NCBI GenBank assembly: GCA_021845985.1 | Contig: JAJZES010000041.1 | Coordinates: forward strand, 62,001 to 126,000 | Source of the DNA: Pseudomonadota bacterium | GTDB taxonomy: Bacteria; Pseudomonadota; Alphaproteobacteria; Acetobacterales; Acetobacteraceae | Length of the DNA stretch: 64,000 bases | Direction of reading: 5' to 3' | Shown: positions 50,329-59,518 of the stretch, in pieces | Layout: every line of letters begins with the position of its first letter | Numbering within the stretch: the stretch's first letter is position 1 | Notes under the pieces: model-generated | The model's input: the letters and a program-made list of their open reading frames with translations, nothing else | What the model was told of the DNA's origin: nothing | Database searches by the model: none | Made by a program: the position numbers and the translations under genes

Positions 50329-51926
50329 TGGCGCTCGACCCGAATCGCTGGATGCGCGACGCGCGCCGCCGGCTGGCGCGGCTGCCCAGCCTGCGCATGG
50401 CGCGCATCCCCGACGCCCCGGCGCTGCCGGTGCGCGACCCCTGGCCGGGCGATCCGGGGCGCGGCGCCAACCTGCTCAAGGGCGAGCTGGAACTCGCCGG
50501 CACCATCGGCCTGCTGCGCCCCGGCGCGGTCGCCGACATTGCCGGCTCGGACCTGCTGCGCAGCTACGCGCATGGCTTCACTTGGCTGCGCGACCTGCGC
50601 GCGCTCGGCACCGATGCGGCGCGCATGCGCGCCCGTGCCCTGGTGCAGGAATGGATGGCCGGCGCCGCCGACGCCGCGCTGCCGCAGCGCCCGGACGTGG
50701 CCGGCGCGCGCATCGCCGCCTGGCTCGGCCATTACGACTTCTTCGCCGCCAGCGCCGATGACGCCTTCCGCCAGCGGCTGATGGCGCGCCTCGTCGCCGA
50801 TGCCCGCAGCCTCGCCGCCGCGCTGCCGCCTGAGGAGACCGATGCACGCGCGCTGACCGCGGTGAAAGGGCTGATCGCCGCCGCCGTGGCGCTGCCCGAG
50901 CATGCCGCGTTCCTGACCCGCGCGCTGCGCGTGCTGCCGCAGGAGATCGGCCGGCAGGTGCTGCCGGACGGCAGCCACAGCGAGCGCAGCCCGGCGCAGC
51001 TTCTCGCCGCGCTGCAGGACCTGCTGGAAATCCGCGGCCTGCTGCAGGCAGCCCAGGCGCAGCCGCCGACCCTGCTGGCCGCCGCCATCGAGCGCATGGC
51101 CCCGGCGTTGCGCAGTCTGCGCCACGGCGATGGCGGCCTCGCCCTGTTCAACGGCAGCAAGGAACAGCAGGCATCGCTGATCGACCTCGTGCTGTCGCAG
51201 GCCGGCCGCGCCGGCCGCCCCGCCGCCGCGTTGCCGGAGGGCGGGTTCTACCGGCTGCAGGCCGGGCGCAGCGTGCTGATCGCCGATTGCGGCGCCCCGG
51301 CGCCGGCGCGGCTCGACCGCTTCGCCCATGCCGGCACCCTGTCGTTCGAGTTGTCGGTCGGGCGCGACCGGATGATCGTCAATGTCGGCGCCGCCCCGGC
51401 CGCCGGCAGCGAATGGCGTGACGCGACGCGCGCCACCGCCGCGCATTCGACGCTGGCCATCGCCGACACCAACAGCAGCGAACTGCGCCCCGACGGCGTC
51501 GGCCGCCGCCCGGAGACGATCGAGGCGCATCGCCAGGAGGCCAACGGCGCGCACTGGCTGGAGGCCAGCCATGACGGCTACCGCCGCCCGTTCGGCGCGG
51601 TGCATCGCCGCCGCCTTTATATGAGCGAGAGCGGCGAGGACATCCGCGGCGAGGATGGCGTCGAGGCGGCCGAGCCGCAGCCCTATGTCGTGCGCTTCCA
51701 TCTCCACCCCGATGTCGATGCCAGCGTGCAGCAGGATGGCGAGGCGGTGCTGCTGCGCCTCGCCTCCGGCAGTTTCTGGCGGCTGCGCGCCGACAATGCG
51801 CGGGTGACGCTGGAGGAGAGCATCTATCTCGGCGCCGCGGCGCCGCGACGCTGCGAACAGGTGGTGCTGACCGGCTATCAGGACGGGCCGCAACAAGTGA
51901 AGTGGGCGATCACCAAGGTCGGCTGA
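50325..51926 (+). CDS. Heparinase II/III-like protein
   Basis: A 533-residue protein with an alpha/alpha-barrel N-terminal half and a C-terminal beta-sandwich typical of the heparinase II/III family: [72 protein letters not shown] and [32 protein letters not shown]. Such proteins in alphaproteobacteria follow rsmB/rpe in a conserved housekeeping arrangement. No signal peptide is visible. Catalytic residues could not be assigned. Translation is coupled to rpe (ATGA); a second ATG lies one codon later. Confidence 0.85.
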   Translation: MMALDPNRWMRDARRRLARLPSLRMARIPDAPALPVRDPWPGDPGRGANLLKGELELAGTIGLLRPGAVADIAGSDLLRSYAHGFTWLRDLRALGTDAARMRARALVQEWMAGAADAALPQRPDVAGARIAAWLGHYDFFAASADDAFRQRLMARLVADARSLAAALPPEETDARALTAVKGLIAAAVALPEHAAFLTRALRVLPQEIGRQVLPDGSHSERSPAQLLAALQDLLEIRGLLQAAQAQPPTLLAAAIERMAPALRSLRHGDGGLALFNGSKEQQASLIDLVLSQAGRAGRPAAALPEGGFYRLQAGRSVLIADCGAPAPARLDRFAHAGTLSFELSVGRDRMIVNVGAAPAAGSEWRDATRATAAHSTLAIADTNSSELRPDGVGRRPETIEAHRQEANGAHWLEASHDGYRRPFGAVHRRRLYMSESGEDIRGEDGVEAAEPQPYVVRFHLHPDVDASVQQDGEAVLLRLASGSFWRLRADNARVTLEESIYLGAAAPRRCEQVVLTGYQDGPQQVKWAITKVG

Positions 51927-53316
51927 GCGCGTCGGCGACCGCTTCCAGCACGCCGTCCCAGTCGCCCGGCGCGGACTGGCGGAAGATGCGCAGGCTCGGG
52001 TACCACGGGCTGTCGCTGCGCGCCCGCAGCCAGCGCCAGCAGGTGTCGAAGCGGTTGAGCAGCCAGACCGGCCGGCCCAACGTCGCCGCCAGATGGGCCA
52101 CCGCGCTGTCGGCGGCAATCACCAGATCGAGCCCCTGCACCAGCGCCGCGGTCTCCGCCAGATCGGTGAGTGCGCCGGTCCAATCGTGCAGCGCCAGCGG
52201 CGGCGCCGCCGTCGCCCCCGTCTGCAGCGAGACGAAGCTGACGCCCGGCACGCCGGCGAGCGCGCCGAGGCAGGCTGCCGGCAGCGAACGGCGGGCATCG
52301 GCGGCATAATGCGGATTGCCGGCCCAGGCCAGACCGACGCGCCGCCCCGGCAGCGCTTGCAGCCGCGCCGCCCAGGGTCCGGCGGCAATGCGCGGCGCCA
52401 CCGGCGGCGGAATGCTGGCCAGCGTGGTGGCAAAACGGCCCGGCAGGTCCATCAGCGAACACTGCAGCGCGAAGCCGCGCGCCGCCCCCGGCAGCGCCAC
52501 CTCCGGCGCCCCCGGCAGCGCCCGCGCCCAGCGCAGCAGCGGCGCCGGCACCTCCAGCACCACCCGTCCGGCAATGCGCGGCAGGTAGCGCAGCATCTGG
52601 ATGGCGTCGCCCAACCCCTGCTCGGCATGTAGCAGCAGCACCCGGCCGGCGAGCTCGCCGCCATTCCAGGCCGGCACATCGAACCGGCGCGGCGGGGCGG
52701 CGCCGCGCCGCTGCCAGCGCCGGGCGAAACCGGGCCAGCCCTCGGCCAGCCGCCCGTCGAGCAGGCGGATCATGCCGAGCGTGTACGCCGCCTCGGCATG
52801 CGCCGGGTCGCGCGCCTGGGCGGCAAGGCAGCACGCTTCGGCCTGCTCCAGCCGGCCGGCGGCGGCCAGCGCCACGGCGAGATTGTGCCGCGCATCCGCC
52901 GCGTCCGGCCGCAGCGCGACGACGCGGCGCAACAGTTCCTCGGCCGCCGCCAGGGCGCCGGTCTGCACCAGCAGATTGCCCAGATTGGTCAGCACCGCCG
53001 CGTCATCGGGGCGCCGGTCGAGCACCGCGCGCAGAGCGGCGACCGCCGCCGCGTGTTGTCCCTGCGCCGCCAGCACAAGGCCGAGGCAGGCTTGCGCCGC
53101 CAGCATGTCCGGCTGCAGCCGCAGCGCCCGGCGCAACACCGTCTCCGCCTCGGCGTGCTGGCCGAGACGGTGGAGGCAGGCGCCGAGATCGGCCCACAGC
53201 GTCGCCGCCTCCGGCCGCAGCCCGAGCGCCATGCCAAGGCAGGACGCCGCCTGCGCCAGATCATCGTCCTCGGCGGCGCAGAGGCCGCGCAGATGCCAGT
53301 GGTCAGCTGCGTCCAT
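51910..53316 (-). CDS. TPR-repeat protein with a C-terminal glycosyltransferase-9-like domain
   Basis: A 468-residue protein. Residues about 5-195 form five or six tetratricopeptide repeats (ALGLRPEAATLWADLGACLHRLGQHAEAETVLRRALRLQP and copies). The C-terminal half has a GT-B fold: WNGGELAGRVLLLHAEQGLGDAIQMLRYLPRIAG, RRVGLAWAGNPHYAADARRSLP and the GT9-like LVIAADSAVAHLAATLGRPVWLL. It may glycosylate a protein or assemble a glycan. Start 53316 gives a natural N-terminus (MDAADHWHLRGLCAAEDDD). Its first 14 bases overlap the end of the Hint-domain gene; its 3' end overlaps the convergent heparinase-like gene. Confidence 0.85.
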   Translation of the reverse strand: MDAADHWHLRGLCAAEDDDLAQAASCLGMALGLRPEAATLWADLGACLHRLGQHAEAETVLRRALRLQPDMLAAQACLGLVLAAQGQHAAAVAALRAVLDRRPDDAAVLTNLGNLLVQTGALAAAEELLRRVVALRPDAADARHNLAVALAAAGRLEQAEACCLAAQARDPAHAEAAYTLGMIRLLDGRLAEGWPGFARRWQRRGAAPPRRFDVPAWNGGELAGRVLLLHAEQGLGDAIQMLRYLPRIAGRVVLEVPAPLLRWARALPGAPEVALPGAARGFALQCSLMDLPGRFATTLASIPPPVAPRIAAGPWAARLQALPGRRVGLAWAGNPHYAADARRSLPAACLGALAGVPGVSFVSLQTGATAAPPLALHDWTGALTDLAETAALVQGLDLVIAADSAVAHLAATLGRPVWLLNRFDTCWRWLRARSDSPWYPSLRIFRQSAPGDWDGVLEAVADALSRPW

Positions 53317-54577
53317 TGGCGCGGCGTAGCACGCGCGCCTTGCCGGAATGCGAACGCCGGGCGAGCGCCGCGCGCACCGTCTCGGCCGGCCCGCCCTCGC
53401 CCCACAGCAGGGCGCAGGCATCGCGCGCCCAGTCGCGCGGCGGCGGCGGGTCGGCGCGGTGGTTGTCGAAATCGGCGCGGTTGCCGGTGTCGAGATAGCT
53501 TTCAACCGGCAGCGCCTCGGCCAGCAGCACGTCGTGGCGTGCCAGTTCGACATGCAGATAGTGCATCTGCGCGAAGCTGCGGTCCTGGCGGATGCTGTCG
53601 CCGTTGAGCAGATATTTCACCGGGATCAGCACGCCGCCGAGACACACTGCATGATCGGGCGACAGCAGCAGGTCGCGGCACGGCACCCCCGGCGCCACCG
53701 CATCGCGGCGGATGCGCACCGGCCAGATCTGCGCCGGATCGGCATGGCCGGCGATGGCGACGCGGCGCCGCCCGATCCAGACCACCGGCGCCTCACCGGC
53801 GAAGCGCGCCAGCACGCGGTCGCCGGGCGCGAGCCGCTCCACCGCGACCGGCCCGCACGGGGTCATAATGGCGGTGCCGGCGAGGAAACAGGCGGTGTTG
53901 CCCGGCGCGGTGACCACCGCCGCCGGCGGCGCTGCCGGCAGCGCGAGGCCCCAGAGATTGGCGTCGGTGGTCTGCGCCGTCACCGCAATCTCGCTGATCG
54001 GCGCATTGGTGGTGATCACCACCGCGGCTTCCGGCAGCGTCGCGCCGCTGCCCGTGGCGTCGGCCGCGGCGACGTTGACGACACCGCCGCCGACGCTGAC
54101 CACTGCGCCCGCCGTGCCGGCGCCCGGCGTCTGCACGGCGAAATCCCAGCCGCCGGTCTGCACCACGCTGTTGCCGTCAAGCGCGGTCACGGCAAAGCTG
54201 CTGCCCGACGCGCCGCCCAGGTCCGCCGCCCACAGCACGAAACTCTGGCCGCCGGCGAGCGGCGTGGTGAACGTATAGGTCAGTGTACCGACGATCGGCG
54301 CCGTCCCGCTGCCCCCCGGCGGGCCGCGCAGCGCCATGCCGGCGGCCTCGTTGGGCACGCCGAGCACCGACAGCGTCGGATTGCCGAACAGAACCCCGCC
54401 GCCATCGGCGACAATGGCCTGCGCCACGCTGCCGACCGCAACCGACCAGGGCGCCGCGGAGGCGCTGACCGTGCCCGTCCACCGCTCCGCCGCCGAGCCG
54501 CCGGACGGCAAGAAATATCCCGAGGCCTGATAGGCGCCCGAGCGGATCGTGGTGACGCTGAGCGTCGCTGCCGACAT
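53303..54577 (-). CDS. Hint-domain (Hint_2) surface protein
   Basis: A 424-residue protein with a beta-rich N-terminal half (1-225, GSGATLPEAAVVITTNAPISEIAVTAQTTD) and a Hint_2 domain (about 228-365): GNTACFLAGTAIMTPCGPVAVERLAPGDRVL with Cys230 at the first Hint position, then LLSPDHAVCLGGVLIPVKYLLNGDSIRQD and YLHVELARHDVLLAEALPVESYLDTGNR. Such proteins are frequent in Acetobacteraceae and are probably secreted; the domain shares the intein fold but lacks a clear splicing C-terminal Asn. The next gene, TPR-glycosyltransferase, begins before its stop. Confidence 0.85.
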   Translation of the reverse strand: MSAATLSVTTIRSGAYQASGYFLPSGGSAAERWTGTVSASAAPWSVAVGSVAQAIVADGGGVLFGNPTLSVLGVPNEAAGMALRGPPGGSGTAPIVGTLTYTFTTPLAGGQSFVLWAADLGGASGSSFAVTALDGNSVVQTGGWDFAVQTPGAGTAGAVVSVGGGVVNVAAADATGSGATLPEAAVVITTNAPISEIAVTAQTTDANLWGLALPAAPPAAVVTAPGNTACFLAGTAIMTPCGPVAVERLAPGDRVLARFAGEAPVVWIGRRRVAIAGHADPAQIWPVRIRRDAVAPGVPCRDLLLSPDHAVCLGGVLIPVKYLLNGDSIRQDRSFAQMHYLHVELARHDVLLAEALPVESYLDTGNRADFDNHRADPPPPRDWARDACALLWGEGGPAETVRAALARRSHSGKARVLRRANGRS

Positions 54578-54683
54578 TGCGCGCACCTGCTGGCATCAGC
54601 GGCAAAGGTTAAAAGTCCGGCGCGGCGGCAACAAGTGGCGCGGCGCATGCTGCGCTGCAAAAAACAAGCTTCATCTTTCTGCC

Positions 54684-55481
54684 ATGATGACGGATGATCC
54701 TGTCGCCATGAAGCCGCTGGTTGGAATCTCCTGCTGCACCAAGCTGTTTGGCACCTACGGGATGCCGAACCACGCCGCCTCCGACACCTATGTCCGGGCG
54801 ACCGATCTGGTCGTCGGCGCCGTGCCGGTGCTGATCCCGGCCAATGGCGAGGCGGCGGATATCGCCACCCTGATCGCCCGGCTCGACGGGATCATCCTCA
54901 CCGGCAGCCGCTCCAATGTTCAGCCCGCCCTCTATGGCGGCCCGCCGCATGCCGAGGGCACGCCGGAGGATGCCGGGCGGGATGCCACCACCCTGCCGCT
55001 GATCCGCGGCGCCATCGCCGCCGGCCTGCCGCTGCTGGCGATCTGCCGCGGCTTTCAGGAACTCAACGTCGCCCTCGGCGGCTCGCTGCACCAGCGGCTG
55101 CAGGACCTTCCCGGCCGGATCGACCATTCGACGCCGCTGCAGCCATCGCCGCGGGTGCGCGTCGGCAAGGCGCACAGCGTCGCCGTGGTCTCGGGAAGCT
55201 GGCTGCACCGCATCGCCGGGGCCCGCGAGATCGCGGTCAACTCCCTGCATAATCAGGGCATTGACCGGCTGGCGGCGGGCCTCGTGGTGGAAGCAACGGC
55301 GCCCGACGGCACCATCGAGGCGGTGCGGGTGGCCACCGCACCGGGCTTTGCCGTCGGCGTGCAGTGGCACCCGGAATACGATTATCAGACCGACGCGATT
55401 TCGCGCCGCATTTTGCAGGCCTTCGGTGAGGCGGCGGCGGAGCGGCAGCGGCCGGCGCTGCGTCACGCCGCGGCGGATTAG
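54684..55481 (+). CDS. Gamma-glutamyl-gamma-aminobutyrate hydrolase-like (PuuD family)
   Basis: A 265-residue class I glutamine amidotransferase-like hydrolase: the nucleophile elbow AICRGFQELN has Cys121, and VQWHPEYDYQTDA carries the His/Glu of the triad. It starts MMTDDPVAMKPLVGISCC; an in-frame ATG eight codons later (54708) is also reasonable. PuuD hydrolyses gamma-glutamyl-GABA in putrescine breakdown, consistent with the two polyamine-type ABC systems in the window, though not adjacent to them. It converges with the aldo/keto reductase gene. The exact substrate is unproven. Confidence 0.86.
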   Translation: MMTDDPVAMKPLVGISCCTKLFGTYGMPNHAASDTYVRATDLVVGAVPVLIPANGEAADIATLIARLDGIILTGSRSNVQPALYGGPPHAEGTPEDAGRDATTLPLIRGAIAAGLPLLAICRGFQELNVALGGSLHQRLQDLPGRIDHSTPLQPSPRVRVGKAHSVAVVSGSWLHRIAGAREIAVNSLHNQGIDRLAAGLVVEATAPDGTIEAVRVATAPGFAVGVQWHPEYDYQTDAISRRILQAFGEAAAERQRPALRHAAAD

Positions 55482-55509
55482 CCGGCGGTCGCGCCAACCC
55501 TGGCAAACC

Positions 55510-56511
55510 TCACCCGCGGCCCTGCTCGCTGTCGAGATGCGCCATCGCCGCCGCCGGATAGCGTGCGCCGGCCGCCGCGTCGCGCGGCACCGCCTGCTCG
55601 ATTGCCGCCAGGTCCGACGCGCTCAGGCGCAGATCGGCCGCGCCCAGCGCCTCGCTCAGCCGGTCGCGGCGGCGGGCGCCGATCAGCGGCACGATGTCGG
55701 CGCCCTGCGCCACCACCCAGGCAATCGCCAGTTGCGCCACACTGACCGACTTCGCCGCAGCCAGCGCGCGCAGCCGCGCCACCAGCTCCAGATTGCGATC
55801 GACATTGCCGGCCTGAAACCGCGGACTGAAGGCGCGGAAATCGCCCGGCTGCACATTATGCGGCTGCCAGTGGCCGCTGATCAGCCCGCGCGACAGCACG
55901 CCATAGGCGGTAATGCCGATGCCGAGCGCGCGGCAGGCCGGCAGGATGGCATCCTCGATGCCGCGCGAGAGCAGCGAATACTCGATCTGCAGATCACAGA
56001 TCGGGTGCGTCGCGGCGGCGCGGCGGATGCTGTCCGCGCCAACCTCCGACAGCCCGATCGCGCGCACATGGCCGGCCGTCACCATGTCGGCGATGGCGCC
56101 GATGGTCTCCTCGATCGGCACCGCAGGGTCGAGCCGCGCCGGGCGGTAGATGTCGATGTAATCGGTGCCCAGCCGCTGCAGCGAATAGGCGAGAAAGCTT
56201 TTCACCGCCGCCGGCCGCGCGTCATAGCCGGTCCAGCCGCCGGCCGGATCGCGCAGCGCGCCGAACTTGACCGAGATCACCGCCCGGCCGCGGTCGCGCC
56301 CGCGCAGCGCCTCGCCGATCAGCATCTCGTTATGGCCCATGCCATAGAAATCACCGGTGTCGAGCAGGGTGATGCCGGCCTCCATCGCCGCATGCAGGGT
56401 GGCGATGCTTTCCGCCCGGTCGGCCGGGCCATACATGCCGGACATGCCCATGCAGCCGAGGCCGAAGGACGAGACGCGCGGGCCGGCCGCGCCGAGCTGG
56501 TGAAACTGCAT
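55510..56511 (-). CDS. Aldo/keto reductase family protein with non-canonical active site
   Basis: A 333-residue TIM-barrel AKR: FGLGCMGMSGMYGPADR, TLLDTGDFYGMGHNEMLIGEAL with Asp51 and Tyr56, VKFG with Lys82, and LIGARRRDRLSEALGA near the cofactor site. The fourth tetrad residue, normally His after the DLYYQH-type strand, is Ala125 in IDIYRPARLDP. This variant occurs in a subgroup annotated as reductases, so its activity should not be assumed. The protein may act on another substrate or in a different mechanism. Confidence 0.85.
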   Translation of the reverse strand: MQFHQLGAAGPRVSSFGLGCMGMSGMYGPADRAESIATLHAAMEAGITLLDTGDFYGMGHNEMLIGEALRGRDRGRAVISVKFGALRDPAGGWTGYDARPAAVKSFLAYSLQRLGTDYIDIYRPARLDPAVPIEETIGAIADMVTAGHVRAIGLSEVGADSIRRAAATHPICDLQIEYSLLSRGIEDAILPACRALGIGITAYGVLSRGLISGHWQPHNVQPGDFRAFSPRFQAGNVDRNLELVARLRALAAAKSVSVAQLAIAWVVAQGADIVPLIGARRRDRLSEALGAADLRLSASDLAAIEQAVPRDAAAGARYPAAAMAHLDSEQGRG

Positions 56512-56586
56512 GTCCGCTCCTTGATCGCTCGTTCTCTGTCGGAAATCGCGGCTGTGGCATCATCGGCGGCGCCGCCGGAGCGACCC

Positions 56587-59415
56587 TCAGCCGCGCAGCA
56601 GCGGGCCGAGCGCCGCGGCGAGGTCGATGGCGCGGAACGGCTTGCGCAGCAACTGTGCGTCGCCGCCGGACAGTGCCTCGGTATCGGCATAGCCGGAGAC
56701 GATGACCACCGGCAGCGCCGGGCGCAGCACCCGCAGCCGCGCCAGCGTCTGACTGCCGGACATCCCCGGCATGGCGTAATCGACCAGCGCCGCATCGACC
56801 GCCGCGCCGTCGGCGATCAGCGCCAGCGCCGCCGCGCCGCCCGGCGCCGTCAACACCGTGGCGCCGAGTTCGGCCAACAGACCGGCGGCGACCTCGCGCA
56901 CTTCGGCATCGTCATCGACGACGAGAATGCGCGCGCCGCGCAGCCCGCCCGGCGCCGGCGCGGCAGGGTGGCCGGTCAGCAGCGCGGGCCGCTCGGCGCC
57001 GGCGCACGGCAGATAGATCTGCACCTGCGTTCCGCTGCCCGGCCGGCTCGCCACCCGGACGCCGCCGCCAAGCTGCTTGGCGACGCCCAGCACCTGCGGC
57101 AGCCCGAGGCCGGAGCCGCGGCCGACCTCCTTGGTGGTGAAGAACGGCTCGAACACCCGCGCCAGCACCTCCGCCGTCATGCCCTCGCCGGCATCGCTGA
57201 TCGTCACCACCACATGCGCGCCGGATGGCGGGTCCTCCGCCGCCTGCGGCTCGCCGATGCGGGCGTTGGCGGTGGTGATGACGATGGTGCCGCCCTGCGG
57301 CATCGCGTCGCGGGCGTTGATGGCGACGTTGAGGATGGCCAGTTCAAGCTGTGTTGCATCGGCCAGCGCCGGCCACAGATCGGGCGCCAGCGCCGTGTGC
57401 ACCTGCACCGAGCCGCCGAGCGTGCTCTGCAGCAGCCCCGCCATGCCGACGACCAGCGCGTTGAGGTCGAGCGGCCGGGGTTCGAGCCGCTGCCGCCGGG
57501 CAAAGGCGAGAAGCTGCGCGGTCAGCGTCGCGCCCCGCCCGGCGCTGCGCAGCGCCGCCTCCAGCAGCCGCCGGCCCCGCCCGCTCATCGTCTCCTGCGC
57601 CAGCAGGTCGAGGTTGCCGATGATCGCGGTGAGCAGATTGTTGAAGTCGTGGGCGACGCCGCCGGTCAACTGGCCGATCGCCTGCATCTTCTGCGTCTGA
57701 CGCAGTTCCTCTTCCATCCGCATCTGCTCGGTGACCTCGCGCCAGGCGCCGAGGATGCGCGCCACCCGCCCGCCGGCATCGCGCACCGGCACCATCAAAA
57801 TGTCGAACACGCCGGGGCCGGCGGGAAAGGCGAGGTTCATGGTGACGCGCTGGGTGCCGCGGTCCCGCGCCGCGGCGAGCAGGGTCTCGATGGCGCGGGC
57901 GGTATCGGGCGCCATGAACTCGGCCGCGCTGCGGCCACGCGTCACCGCGTTGCCATAGCCGGTGCGGCGCTCGCCATACGGATTATAGCCTTCATGGATG
58001 AATCGCCCGTCCGGGTCGCAGAGCACGGTGAACAGGCAGTCCTCGACCGATTCGAAATAGGCGCGCAGCCGGGTCTCGCTCTCGGCAAGCTGGGCGGTGC
58101 GCTCGGCGACGCGCGCCTCCAGCTCGACGGTGCCGTGGCGCAACGCCGCCTCGGCCTGTTTGCGCGCGGTGATATCGATGGCCGTGCCGATGGCGCGCAC
58201 ACAGCGGCCGGCGGCATCGAACATCGCCCGCCCCTTCGCCGCCACCCAGCGCTCGACGCCGTCCTGCGCGCCGATGACACGATACTCGACATCATGGCCG
58301 CTGCGCGTCGCCGGGTCGGTGGCGCGGGCGAAGCTGGCGGCGACGCCGTCGCGGTCGTCGGGATGCAGAAACGTGACAAAATCGGCCGGCGTCACCGGAT
58401 GGTCGGGGGCGAGGCCGAACATCGCCTTGCAGCGCGCCGACCAGTGCAGTTCGCCGCTCTGCAGGTTCATGTCCCACAGGCCAAGCTCGGCCGACTCGAC
58501 GGCCAGCCGCAGCGTCTCCTCGCTGACCATCAGCGCCGCCTGTGCCGCCCGCGCCTCGGTTTCATCGACCGCCGAGCCGACAAGGCCGACGAATGTCCCG
58601 TCCGGCCCGTTGCGCGGCGCGCCGCTCTCGTTCATCGTCCGCCAACTGCCGTCGGCGCGGCGCAGCCGGTAGGTCATGCGATAGGGGATGCGCCGGGCCA
58701 GGGCGTCGTAATACACACCGAGGCACGCGGCCAAGTCGTCAGGATGCACCCCATCCTGCCAGCCGTCGCCGATTTCCTGCTCCAGGCTGCGGCCGGTGTG
58801 ATCGAGCCACGGCCGGTTGAGCCAAGTCACCCGCCCGGCGGCGTCGCATTCCCAGATCGGCACCGGGGCGCTGTCGGCCAGCGAGCGGAAGCGCGCCTCG
58901 CTGTCGGCCACCGCCTGCTCGGCGCGACGGCGCCAGGAGATGTCGGTGACGGTGAAGAAGGCGCGGGCGGCGTGCGTGGCGCTCGGCGGCAGCGGAACAA
59001 TGGTACCGAAATACCAGCCGGTCGGTCGGCGGGGGGCGACGAAATCATGCTCGCGCGCACTCGCCCGGCCGGTCCTGACGCAGTCGCGGATCAGCGCGAC
59101 GACGGCGGCGATCTGCCCCGGATCAAGGCCCAGCGCGGTCGCCCGCACCCCGGCCAGGGGACAGCCGAAAAACGCCTCGGTATCCGCGGTTGCCGACTCA
59201 TAGCAGTAATCTTCCCCGGTCGGGCCGCTGACATCGGCGATGATGCCGGCAAACACCTGCCAATGCTCGGGGGGAACAACGGCGCTCGCTTCGGGTTGGC
59301 CGCGTGCCGCCGTCAGCTCCGCCTCAAGGGCGAGGATGCGCGCCTCCAACTGGGCGATCCGGTCGGCCGGTCGCGGCTGCGCCTGCCGCATCAATGTGTC
59401 ATCGATCGCCGACAT
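56587..59415 (-). CDS. Hybrid sensor histidine kinase with multiple PAS domains
   Basis: A 942-residue cytoplasmic kinase without membrane helices. A short coiled coil (18-40) precedes four PAS/PAC-like units (about 52-165, 170-290, 298-418, 447-567; PAC ends at FVGLVGSAVDETEARA and RAIGTAIDITARKQ). HisKA has His589 in TGGVAHDFNNLLTAI; the ATPase has N-box NVAINARD, G1 DAGEGMT and G2 GSGLGL. A C-terminal receiver has Asp879 in ALVDYAMPGMSG. The HWE-unlike DFNNLL form is typical of PAS hybrid kinases. It senses an unknown cytoplasmic signal, perhaps light, redox or a metabolite. No cognate output gene is adjacent. Confidence 0.93.
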   Translation of the reverse strand: MSAIDDTLMRQAQPRPADRIAQLEARILALEAELTAARGQPEASAVVPPEHWQVFAGIIADVSGPTGEDYCYESATADTEAFFGCPLAGVRATALGLDPGQIAAVVALIRDCVRTGRASAREHDFVAPRRPTGWYFGTIVPLPPSATHAARAFFTVTDISWRRRAEQAVADSEARFRSLADSAPVPIWECDAAGRVTWLNRPWLDHTGRSLEQEIGDGWQDGVHPDDLAACLGVYYDALARRIPYRMTYRLRRADGSWRTMNESGAPRNGPDGTFVGLVGSAVDETEARAAQAALMVSEETLRLAVESAELGLWDMNLQSGELHWSARCKAMFGLAPDHPVTPADFVTFLHPDDRDGVAASFARATDPATRSGHDVEYRVIGAQDGVERWVAAKGRAMFDAAGRCVRAIGTAIDITARKQAEAALRHGTVELEARVAERTAQLAESETRLRAYFESVEDCLFTVLCDPDGRFIHEGYNPYGERRTGYGNAVTRGRSAAEFMAPDTARAIETLLAAARDRGTQRVTMNLAFPAGPGVFDILMVPVRDAGGRVARILGAWREVTEQMRMEEELRQTQKMQAIGQLTGGVAHDFNNLLTAIIGNLDLLAQETMSGRGRRLLEAALRSAGRGATLTAQLLAFARRQRLEPRPLDLNALVVGMAGLLQSTLGGSVQVHTALAPDLWPALADATQLELAILNVAINARDAMPQGGTIVITTANARIGEPQAAEDPPSGAHVVVTISDAGEGMTAEVLARVFEPFFTTKEVGRGSGLGLPQVLGVAKQLGGGVRVASRPGSGTQVQIYLPCAGAERPALLTGHPAAPAPGGLRGARILVVDDDAEVREVAAGLLAELGATVLTAPGGAAALALIADGAAVDAALVDYAMPGMSGSQTLARLRVLRPALPVVIVSGYADTEALSGGDAQLLRKPFRAIDLAAALGPLLRG

Positions 59416-59518
59416 GGCACGATCCTACGCAACGGCCGCCGCGTTGTCACATCTGCCGACAGATGCGCCAGCAGCCGGATTGACCGGCGCCGCAGGCCCC
59501 GCCGCATGCCGCCGCCGC

